Shown: positions 55,631 through 64,000 of the stretch, in pieces | How positions within the stretch are numbered: the stretch's first letter is position 1 | Layout of the letters: every line of letters starts with the position of its first letter | Origin: Phytophthora sp. 'mugwort' | Taxonomy: Eukaryota; Oomycota; Peronosporomycetes; Peronosporales; Peronosporaceae | Assembly (NCBI GenBank): GCA_033558025.1 | Contig: JAUCEF010000013.1 | Location: 4,333,001 to 4,397,000, forward strand | Direction: 5' to 3' | DNA: 64,000 bases | Notes under the pieces: generated by a model | The model's input: only the letters and a program-made list of their open reading frames with translations | Databases searched by the model: none | What the model was told of the DNA's origin: nothing | Position numbers and translations under genes: made by a program

Positions 55631-55715
55631 ATACAGCATGAACACTTCGATAGCATGGCGTACGCAACATGCACGCGCGCTCATAGTGCCCTCATCTCAT
55701 ACCTATGTTTCGCGT

Positions 55716-56740
55716 CAGCCTCCTCCAGTTCTTTCGAAGTCTCGATCAAACCCGCAGTCGTGCTCCACGAGTCTGCACTCGGATTAGAAAGCCAAACAAA
55801 CTCAGCGGTTAGCAATACAGCACGATGTAGCACTTACGCAAACGAAACCTCGCACCTCAATGCGAGGGGGGAGCAGTAAGGACACAGGTGGCGCTTTTGG
55901 ACACTAAGTGAGGTAACGAGCGTTTCTTACTGCAGGACCTGGCATAGCACGAAGTCACGGGGTGAATATGCGCCAATACTATCACTGTAGGGGGCATCTT
56001 CTTCTTGACGGAGACGGGGAACGTACCACTCCAGTCGGCAGGCAGGGAGGACTCCAGAGCTTCGTCAGCAGTGCGGTTGCTTGGGGGGGGGGGAGGGGGG
56101 GGGGGCAGCTTCCGCTTCTCGCGACGCGTGGCGGGGAGGCCTGAAATTAAAAACGCATGGAATTTTATCTATTTATAATAAATTAGTAACTAAAAAAAAT
56201 TACAGACATGGTAAAAATCATGTATAAAAAGAGGCATGCTACTGGGCTGGAGATTTCCCGAACAAATAACGACGAAAATTAATTCCCGTCGTATGTTACG
56301 CGAAGATGGGCCCGTCGCCGACAGGGTCAACATCAACATGGGTGATTCAAAAACACTTTGGGTATAGATGATTAGAGGAAGGTAGCTATGCAATGTTTCA
56401 GATACTTGTTTATTGTGAACAGTATAGTTTAGAGCAATCAGGCCCCAAAAATTACCAAGAGCTGTGTTTTGTAAAAGGTGTCCAGAAAGCCTATCCATTA
56501 AAGAGAGTGTCGTTATAATATATGATCATATCTGAAATGCGTGGAAGCGGTTAGACAGAAAATAAATTCCAGATAATTAATGCCATTACAAAAATGAAAT
56601 CCTGCTGACATATCAACCATAGTGGACTTCACATGTAACTAACTGTACAACTGGATTTCAGAGTTTTCATAACATCCGGCCACCGCATGAACAGGCAAAC
56701 TTCAGACCGATCGAGCGGCTACCATCGATAGACCGCCGCG
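55716..56740. other. Intergenic DNA with G tract
   Basis: About 1 kb. Holds G11-A-G11 at 56083-56105 and an unassigned 102-residue minus frame (56498-56190) in AT-rich DNA. No gene supported. Confidence 0.35.
56083..56105 (+). repeat. G11-A-G11 homopurine tract
   Basis: Twenty-two G interrupted by one A. A potential quadruplex and a likely sequencing trouble spot. Confidence 0.9.
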
Positions 56741-58783
56741 CTACCAAAGTTCCGTGACGATGAAGTGTCCCGCCAGCTTCTGTGTCACAACGCGCTCGGC
56801 TTCTTCCTGTCTGGTGATTGCACCGCCCGAAAACTCCGGGTGCCGGAGTATAGCTGCGGCGATGGCCTTCTTCACGGCCCGACCCATGGCCAGACTGCCG
56901 CACACGTATATGTAGCCTTCGTCTGCCAGCAAATGTCGCACCACGAGCTCGCTCTGGTCTAGCAACGCGTCCTGGACGTACTGTCGAAACAAGTACGGAA
57001 TGAAAGCGCATTAGTTTTCCGCTGAATAGTATCCAACGACTAGACGCGCAACGCTACACACACCCGCTTCGGTCGGCCGCTCTCGCCTGAAAACTCCACG
57101 TGCAATTGGTCTAACACCCCCGAGTCCCGTGCATGCTGCAGTTCCTCACCGTACAGGAAGTCTACGCCTGCTTCACGGCAGCCGTAGAACAGATATGCTG
57201 GCCGGTGGTGGTGTGGTGACGTGTCGTTTTCATGCTCAAGATCCTGCAGGAACGCGCGGAACGGCGCAATTCCTGTGCCTGCACTAATGAGCATGATAGG
57301 GCGGTGATCGTGGAACGGAAATACAAACGATGACTGGTAGAAAGACGCGCGAATAGCGTCACCCGGCTTCACCATCGCCAGGTAGCTGGAACACCGCGGC
57401 AGCGGCAGCGCATCTGTCTTGCGAAGGCCCAGTGTGATGGAGATGGTATCGGGGACAAACCGTCGTGAAGATGAAACTGTGTAGTATCGCGGGGCATTAG
57501 GCGGCGCGATCTGGAAAAACTCGGCAAAGCTCAGGCGAACCGAAGGAAAACGGTCAAAAATGTATGGTACGGTCGCGTGCTGGTGTGGCCTACGAGGAGG
57601 AAGCCAATGCAACACGTTAACAAACAGGTGTTAACTAAATACAAATTTGATTGCTGCAGTAAATCGCTCACCTTTCGGCCTGGATAGCTTCTGCAGTTTG
57701 AGGCGCCATGAGCGCAGCAACATCATTCTCATCCGAAGCATACGCGGCGAGTTTGCGTAGAAAACTGGGGCGGGGGGTCGAGTCCAGATCGAATGTCCAT
57801 GTGAGCGCATCACGCACAGTTCCAGCGTGAGCAAACGGACGCTGGTGAAGCCCTTGATACTGGATCGAGGATTGCTCTCGGTCATTGTCTATGGAGTCGG
57901 CAAGAGGCTCGGCACCAAAGACAATATTAGGGTCCTCTATGTGCAAGTGCACAAGCATTCGCTCCACCACCGATGGGTCGTTTGGTACGTATACACCAAT
58001 ATTTGATGCTTGCTCGCTGACGAGTTCCTGTTGGTCGTCACGAATGCGGAGGTCAATGTGGCGAACCGACCGCCACGCTCCATCCGTTGTTTGATGTGGC
58101 GCGCTGATCACATCGTTTGCTGTGACATCGAACACTGCGCGATCGGCCTCAGTCAGCAGCTTTTGCCGTGCATCTGATAATTCCTCGCCATCCTTGCTCG
58201 AGTAGAACGATATGTCGTACTTTGGTGCCGGAGCCTCCGGCTTCTTTTTCCGATTCTGGCTTTGTAGACTAAGCTCGTACTCCAGTAGCTTCTCCTACGG
58301 AACACAAATCACACCAGTTAGTTGATTACGCCCGATTCGCACCTACTAGCAGCACCGACAAACCTGGTAGACTAGGAGCACACAGTTAGGGCAATCTAAG
58401 TGGCAACACTCGTCGTCCTTCGGCTTGACTGGAGGAGATAATGGACCTACCGGCACGAATCTCTCAGGCTGAATACCATCGCAGCGCCCCACAACCACAA
58501 CCACCACAAAACGTTAGTCTAATGCATGTCCTTATTCATACAAGCAACGGAATTGACCAACTGTACTTACCTTTTCCTTTCTTCGCTTGAGTGCCATCTC
58601 TCGCTCGAACTCCATGAAAGCATCCATACCATCGCTCAAGAACCTCCTCTGCTGCTGGGAGCCGCACCCAGTAGATGTACGCACACGACCGCCATTGTCG
58701 CACAACGCTGTAGTAAAGCACGCGTAGAGGCGTCTGCGGCGGAGCATTCGCGTCGCTAACATCATACCGCTTCTTGCTGTCAT
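56741..58783 (-). CDS. OXLD1-like / FAD-NADPH reductase fusion
   Basis: Five exons on minus: 58783-58571, 58468-58364, 58294-57672, 57589-57064 and 56980-56741; all introns GT-AG; 568 residues. Residues 1-50 form a basic mitochondrial-type presequence (RMLRRRRLYACF). KPKDDECCHLDCPNCVLLVY (Cys 92, 93, 97, 100) matches the oxidoreductase-like (OXLD1) motif CC-x3-C-x2-C. A cytochrome-P450-reductase-type FAD module follows: SNIGVYVPND, TWTFDL, RYYTVSSS (348-355), then the NADPH site SAGTGIAPFR (416-425), YLFYGC, YIYVCGS and a terminal ELW. There is no flavodoxin/FMN domain, unlike P450 reductase or methionine synthase reductase. It probably passes electrons from NADPH to an unknown mitochondrial partner. 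The ATG at 58783 is the first in frame. Head-to-tail with the phosphatase gene upstream, 134 bases away. Confidence 0.82.
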
Positions 58784-58917
58784 CCACCACCTCACGATTT
58801 ACTTCGGAGTGATGTACCAATTATTCGGTACAAGTACGTCAGATAGTATTTTTCCACACATCAAACCTTAATGGTTTTTTTATTGATGGTGTGGGTGATT
58901 GTTTTTTAATCCACACT

Positions 58918-60869
58918 TTATTGGAGGAGAGAGATGGTTTCATCGCCGCCGCGCACTTCACGCTGCCGGTTGCGTCGAGCCTTTGCACGCAGGGCGAGCA
59001 GTCCAGCAACACCAACAAGTCCCAGCAGCAAGTAACTTCCGATGTAGTCAGATGCATCGAAACCGGCGTGGCCGTCAGCTGTCGTGGTCATCAGGCTTGA
59101 CGAGTGGCTTTTGCTTTTTTTCTTCTTCTTCTTGGGCAGCTTGCAGTCGTGCTCGGTGCGTGGGTTGCGCGCGAATGCGAAGGCCTCCGAAAACTCTTCG
59201 ATATCGCACAAAGCTGCAGCAGCAATAGTTGAAAATAGTGAGCAAAACGCCTAAAGGAAGCTCCAACTCACCAGCCGACAATGCAATACGTACTGTCGTG
59301 GCATTCAGGAATGTGTTGAGGTTCACCGTGGAAGATCATCCGAACTGCGTGCGAGCCACTCTTGGTCTTGTACACTTCAATCACCAGCATACCAGCGTAC
59401 GGAGTCCATCGGCGGTCCCAATTTTGCTTGACTGAGGCAGCTAGGAATGGCATGATGGTTGAATCGTGAGCTGTTGTTGACAAAACAAGTGATTTCTTAG
59501 GACATAAGTCAACCAGATAGTGAAGGAGGAACAGGGTGGAAAAGATACGCACCCATTGTGACGGACAGCTTGTACGCATCAGACTCATCATTCAACACAG
59601 CATCGAGTCGAGTGAGCATGTCATGGGCTAGCGGCTGCATGGCAACCTTTGCGTACCACGAGTCGTTGTACGACAGAAATATACTCTGACGCACTTCCAC
59701 CTCGTGATACGTCTTGGTGAATGTTTCCTCGTCAATTCCAGGCGGTAACTCCAGATCATTGCAGCGGGCCGTGCTTAGGCACTCCAACGCGGAACCCCAG
59801 GAGAAATTGCCAACGAGGTCATTAAAGTGGCGCTCGATCGCGACAGTGGCTGGGTCTCGGAGATGATCCCAAAACTCCGGCGATAAGTTTGAGAGCTGAC
59901 CAATGTGTCCCATGAACGGGCAAATGTTCTCGTTTGCGTTAATGTAGTCGACAGAGATATCTGCCACATCCCACGACAGCATGCGATGAAGCTCCACGGA
60001 CAGCGTGTCATCGACCGGGAAAAGCCCGTCGATCAGTGCTTGGCCCGACCCCAGCGTCCGCTCTTGGTCATCGCTACGGAGATAAATCTCGCTCAGCTCA
60101 AGGTGCTGATGATGGACATGACGAGCATTGCAGATATTTTAGTACGTGGCGCTTGTATCCATGTCAATCATGCAGCAAGAGCTTGCGTTATTAAGAGCGA
60201 CATACCGACAAGTTTGCAGTGGGGAAAAGCTTGAATGGGCCGCCACCTACATAAGAATCACGCAGAAACCTGCCATGTTGAAGAGATAGACACTCGTTAG
60301 CAATTGGGCACCGACAGGTTCAGTGGCGGTGTTAACTGTCTACGCACTGTCCGTTGGTCTTGTGCTGCTGACGTCCTAGCGGGAGCAGTCCGCCAATGAC
60401 GCAGTCGCCCTTAAGGATATTGTGACCGTCCATGTAGGATTTGCGGTACAAGCGCCCGAAGCCTTTCGAGTGGTCGTTTGGGTTAATGTCCTGCGACTGT
60501 TAGATGCACCACCACATACTGTCAGTGCGTCAATCGCTCGACTTAAAGATTAACAAAGCGCAATTCCATACGAACCGAGACAGAGGCGGTCGTGCAGTCC
60601 CACTCGGCATTCATGGGGTTGTGTTTGTTCGATTCCCAGCAGAAGAGCTTGGCGTAAGGCGCGCGGGCGCCGTGACGGGCGATGATCTGCACCTGCTCCA
60701 ACGACTCGACACGGTCGACCTGCTCGGGGGTGAGCGGCGGGATGCGCGTGGCCTCGATGCCGTCCAGATCATTGCAGTAGCGGTGCGGCGCCCAGCTGTC
60801 ATACGGGCCGGCGCTCACCGCCGCGGGGACGCTCACAAGCGCAGCAATAAGCACAGCGAAGGGCATCAT
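58918..60869 (-). CDS. Membrane-anchored histidine acid phosphatase
   Basis: Six exons on minus: 60869-60576, 60490-60348, 60269-60206, 60096-59553, 59470-59294 and 59213-58918; 505 residues. Introns are GT-AG; the last donor is A/GTACGT, which joins HD to TLCDIEEF. Signal peptide at 1-20 (MMPFAVLIAALVSVPAAVSA). The phosphate-binding motif ARHGARAP (64-71) supplies the nucleophile His66; the HD proton-donor motif (MAHDST, 348-353) is restored by splicing exons 4 and 5. A Lys-rich stretch and one hydrophobic helix (about 464-483) with a basic tail (RAKARRNRQR) indicate a type I membrane protein, as in lysosomal acid phosphatases. The exon 3/4 junction (LS/LSEIYLRS) is the least certain. Divergent from the kinesin gene, 324 bases apart. 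Confidence 0.85.
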
Positions 60870-61193
60870 TCGTCAACTTGCCCGTTGCAGTGCTAGACTC
60901 GTTGTGCTTGCACCTTCGACGAGGCGTCGCTTTGAATCTTCGAGCGAAAATCGCCAATCAAATCGCTTCGCTGACGTACCCATCTTTCGTACTGGTTTAC
61001 ATATTCGCACCTAAACGAATGTCGCACTGTCCGTTACGCTGCGCCGCAAAGCATTACTGCAGAGAAGAAGCTTCTCCTTTACCCCCCCCCCCACACCCTC
61101 CCTTGCTCTCTGCCATACGGCTGCCAGGGAAGGTGGCGCTCGTCTCACAAGACTTCGCTGTTTCCGAAGCCGTCAACACACACCGCCACGACA
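60870..61193. promoter_or_regulatory. Divergent promoter region
   Basis: 324 bases between the phosphatase and kinesin start codons. Contains a C11 run (61082-61092) in a pyrimidine-rich stretch. No certain core element. Confidence 0.45.
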
Positions 61194-64000
61194 ATGGAGA
61201 GCGGCTCCGAAGATGAAGACAGCGTCATGTCCCTGCGCGAAGAGCTACACAAGAAGACGCAGGAGCTTAAGCAGATGCAGAACGAGTTCGACGAGTATAC
61301 GCAGTCAAGTCACGAGCTGGAGCAGGAGCTGGAACAGGAGCTGTCGCGTGTGGAGAGGCGTAACGCCCACCTCCTTAACAAGAACCAGTACTTTGAGCGC
61401 GATCTGCAGCTTGCGCGCAACAAGCTGGAGGAGATGCTGGATCAGTCGCGCAAGTTCGAGGACGAGCTTCAGGCCACGCGCGCCGAGCTGCGCACGGCTG
61501 TTCAGGCGCGCCGCCGACTTGAGCAGCAGCAGGACGAGCTGGAGACGCAAGTGCGCGTGCTGCAGGCCACGGAGTCCGACCTGAGACACAAAATGGAGCG
61601 CGAGATGGAAGAGAAGGTCTTCTTGCTGAGCGACCAGGAGGAACTGCAGCACGAGCACGAGCTGGCCACGGAGCGCTTCCGCACCGAGATCATGGACCTT
61701 AAGTCCGAGTTGTATGCGCTTCAGCAGAAATACGAAGACACCATGACGGCTTCGGAGACGTTCTCTGGAAACGACAGCATGGCGACGACCCGTAGCCAGT
61801 CGGAGGACGATGATGACGGCTACGACTCAAGTTACAACGAGAACTCGCTGCGTCACTCAACGGTACACGAGCGTGATGAGATTAGTCGCGAAGTGCTGAT
61901 TGAGTCGTTGCGAGAGGAGATCGAGGCTCTTTCTTCGAGTGTGCAAGATGAGACTGGGGCCCGCGCAGCAGCTGAAGCAGAAGTGCAGCATCTTCGCGAG
62001 AGTCTTGCCCACATGGAGGCCATGGAGGCGGAAATGACTGAAATGACTGACGAATTGATTGCCAAGTCGCAAGAAATTCGTAGTCGTGACGAACAAATCG
62101 AAGAGCTACGGGAATCTTTAGTGAAGCTTCAGTCCGAGATAGCGACAGCCAACGACGGCGGTATCGAATTTACAAATGAGCGTGAGAACATGCAAAGCCA
62201 ACTCAAGGAGAAGGACAATACAGTTAGCATCCTCAAGGAAGAGCTGGACACCCTCAAGTCGCAGTATGATGACCTGGTCGAGAATGAGCGTCGACTCAAG
62301 GTCAATCTAGAACAGGAGAACGAAGCTGCAGATGAATTGAAGGAACAAATCGAGACTTTGACAAGGAATTTAGACGAAAGCAAGCAGGAACGAAGTGAAC
62401 TGGAACGAAAACTGCAATTTGACAAGGGTGAGATGACGCAGAATCGCAAGGTGATGGAAGAGCTGAATACTTTGAATTCGGACCTTCAGAAGCAGCTGAA
62501 TGAAGCAACCAAGAGGGTCACTGAGCTGGAGCGTGCATCTGCATTGTCTAGTGCTTCAAAGGTGCCGTTAATCTCCGAAAAGGAAGTGGCTGAATCCAAG
62601 CGGCTAATGTTAGAGATTCAGACTATGCGAACGTCTTTGAACTCCCTGTCGGCAGAGAACGCGCGGCTGAGGAACCAGGAGGGCATGTCGTCGAGTGTTG
62701 TACCTGCGAAGCGGGTGTCGGCTGACGTACTGCAGGTGAACTTCACGCCGGAGCAGCTTGCGCGTAAATACCTCGCTGAACGAACGCGGAATGCCTCGTT
62801 GCTGTCGCGTTTGCAGACTGTCTGCGGTAACATTCAAGTATTCTGTCGTGTACGACCGATTATCAATGAAGAACTGGAAAAGTCGTGGGGCTCGAAGCTG
62901 GCAGTTAATGTGGTGAATCAGTCAGATTTGGCGGCGATGGATATCCGACCGGATCGTTCCTTTTCCAAGGAATCTGGTGATAAAAACATCAGCAATGGAC
63001 ATATGGAGGCTTTGGCAAGCAATAGCTCATGGAAAGTATTCACATTTGATCGAATTCTGGGACCGGAAGAGACGCAAAATGATGTTTTCCGTGAAGTGGA
63101 GCCGATTGCGCAGTCCGTTGTGGATGGATTTAAGGCGTGCATTTTTGCGTATGGACAAACTGGGTCTGGTAAAACGTACACTATGGAGGGTACCTCTAGC
63201 GATCCCGGTCTGAATTACAGGATCATCAGCCACCTTTTTCAGTCAGTTCAGCTGCGTGGCGCTATCTACACTCCAGAACCTGAAAACAACGAAGATCAAG
63301 ACGATGGGATGAATGGGCTGCATGGTTCCTCGGAATCTTCTGTCTTCCACGTTCAAGTGGGCGTGCTTGAGATTTATAACGACTCGTTACGTGACTTAAT
63401 CAACACAACCAACCCGAAGGCCCTGGAAATTCGTCACGATTCGGCAACCGGAGATATTTGTGTTCCTGATCTGACAATGGCGACCGTGTCTTCTCCTCAG
63501 CAAACGATTGACGTACTGCGACATGCACAAACCAACCGTGTTACTGGAAAAACAGACTCGAATATGCACAGTAGTCGATCGCACAGCGTTGTGATCGTGC
63601 AAATCTCGAAACGCAGGCCGGAAAGTGATGATGTTGATAAGGATCCGACTGATTTTGATGCTGAAGAAGAAGGATGTGGCAAGTTGTATCTCGTGGACTT
63701 GGCAGGTTCGGAGAGGGTCAAGAAGAGTAACGTGAGCGGAGATATGCTTAAGGAGGCCGCCCATATTAACAAGTCTCTCTCGGCTCTAGCTGATGTGATG
63801 GAGGCTCTGGACAAAAAGATGGCTCATATTCCATACCGTAACTCAAAACTCACGTATTTACTGCAGGATGTACTAAACTCATCCTGCAAAACAGTGATGA
63901 TTGTGAACGTCGGTCCGACTATTGAGAACGCGAACGAGACATTCAGGTCGCTTCAGTTGGCAGAGCGAGTGCGCAACATTGTGGTGGGAAGGAATCAGAT
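61194..64000 (+). CDS. Kinesin-14-type motor with NudE-like coiled coil (partial)
   Basis: Open from ATG 61194 to the window end with no intron seen (935 residues, 3' end missing). Residues 1-150 are coiled coil whose sequence resembles NudE/NDEL1: EFDEYTQSSHELEQELEQEL, then SRVERRNAHLLNKNQYFERD, like the NudE stretch that binds LIS1. More coiled coil follows to about 530. The motor starts at 545 (GNIQVFCRVRPI) with P-loop AYGQTGSGKT (652-661), NMHSSRSH, LYLVDLAGSER and HIPYRNSKLT. A motor at the C-terminal side, preceded by a coiled coil and a GNIQVFCRVRP neck-type entry, is the kinesin-14 layout; these motors move to microtubule minus ends. The direction is inferred from layout. The domain combination suggests a role in spindle or dynein-related transport. 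Confidence 0.88.
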   Translation, partial: MESGSEDEDSVMSLREELHKKTQELKQMQNEFDEYTQSSHELEQELEQELSRVERRNAHLLNKNQYFERDLQLARNKLEEMLDQSRKFEDELQATRAELRTAVQARRRLEQQQDELETQVRVLQATESDLRHKMEREMEEKVFLLSDQEELQHEHELATERFRTEIMDLKSELYALQQKYEDTMTASETFSGNDSMATTRSQSEDDDDGYDSSYNENSLRHSTVHERDEISREVLIESLREEIEALSSSVQDETGARAAAEAEVQHLRESLAHMEAMEAEMTEMTDELIAKSQEIRSRDEQIEELRESLVKLQSEIATANDGGIEFTNERENMQSQLKEKDNTVSILKEELDTLKSQYDDLVENERRLKVNLEQENEAADELKEQIETLTRNLDESKQERSELERKLQFDKGEMTQNRKVMEELNTLNSDLQKQLNEATKRVTELERASALSSASKVPLISEKEVAESKRLMLEIQTMRTSLNSLSAENARLRNQEGMSSSVVPAKRVSADVLQVNFTPEQLARKYLAERTRNASLLSRLQTVCGNIQVFCRVRPIINEELEKSWGSKLAVNVVNQSDLAAMDIRPDRSFSKESGDKNISNGHMEALASNSSWKVFTFDRILGPEETQNDVFREVEPIAQSVVDGFKACIFAYGQTGSGKTYTMEGTSSDPGLNYRIISHLFQSVQLRGAIYTPEPENNEDQDDGMNGLHGSSESSVFHVQVGVLEIYNDSLRDLINTTNPKALEIRHDSATGDICVPDLTMATVSSPQQTIDVLRHAQTNRVTGKTDSNMHSSRSHSVVIVQISKRRPESDDVDKDPTDFDAEEEGCGKLYLVDLAGSERVKKSNVSGDMLKEAAHINKSLSALADVMEALDKKMAHIPYRNSKLTYLLQDVLNSSCKTVMIVNVGPTIENANETFRSLQLAERVRNIVVGRNQ

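Larger units (their letters stand above)
52241..55715 (-). mobile_element. MULE transposon with Ulp1 protease, decayed
   Basis: Minus-strand series of frames: N-terminal zinc-finger/FAR1-like region, MULE transposase core, charged C-terminal part, then a Ulp1/C48 cysteine-protease domain. Transposase plus Ulp1 protease is a known arrangement in Mutator-like elements. Three CATG-dense segments (about 55577-55715, 54835-54951 and 53768-53885) behave as introns. Stops and shifts between the blocks show it is inactive. I could not find terminal inverted repeats by eye. Confidence 0.72.

Noticed and set aside
61213..61584. 123-codon plus frame and opposing minus frames at 61.3-62.5 kb
   Set aside because: Shadows of the coiled-coil coding sequence of the kinesin gene in other frames.

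Overview
The window reads as nuclear DNA of a compact-genome eukaryote, most likely an oomycete of the Phytophthora type. This is an inference from gene content and style: short GT-AG introns (about 70-180 bases), closely packed conserved genes, a flagellar-type small protein, decayed MULE and pogo-like DNA transposons, and a mitochondrial-type tRNA cluster stranded among nuclear repeats. No rRNA or species marker is present, so the genus is not proven.

Layout. (1) 1-30547: a tandem array of 40 head-to-tail units, mostly 779 bases, that enters from outside the window. Each unit holds tRNA-Ala(AGC) and tRNA-His(GTG), one base apart, followed by a spacer of about 630 bases. I count 40 tRNA-His genes, 36 full-length tRNA-Ala genes and 4 tRNA-Ala genes that lost their first 42 bases through one identical 48-base deletion. 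(2) 30548-40465: conserved genes, namely casein kinase 2 alpha (three exons), a two-exon RIIAD1-like dimerisation/docking protein, two tandem paralogous mitochondrial PPR-type proteins, and a HINT3-like histidine-triad protein. (3) About 40.7-56.7 kb: a transposon graveyard. It holds two related pogo-like relics, a longer pogo/Tigger-type transposase pseudogene, a MULE with a Ulp1/C48 protease domain and CATG-dense introns, a fold-back repeat, a mitochondrial-type Gln/Ile/Val tRNA cluster, a (GA)36 microsatellite and unassigned broken frames. (4) 56741-64000: conserved genes again, namely a mitochondrial FAD/NADPH reductase carrying an OXLD1-like cysteine motif and no flavodoxin domain, a membrane-anchored histidine acid phosphatase, and, divergently transcribed, a kinesin-14-type motor with a NudE-like N-terminal coiled coil that runs off the window end.

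The most unusual parts are the dicistronic Ala-His tRNA array (it encodes a G exactly at the -1 position of tRNA-His and has a U6-U67 mismatch in every tRNA-Ala), the OXLD1-reductase fusion, and the NudE-like/kinesin-14 combination. Exon structures were worked out by eye from splice sites, reading frame and family similarity; no database search was possible.
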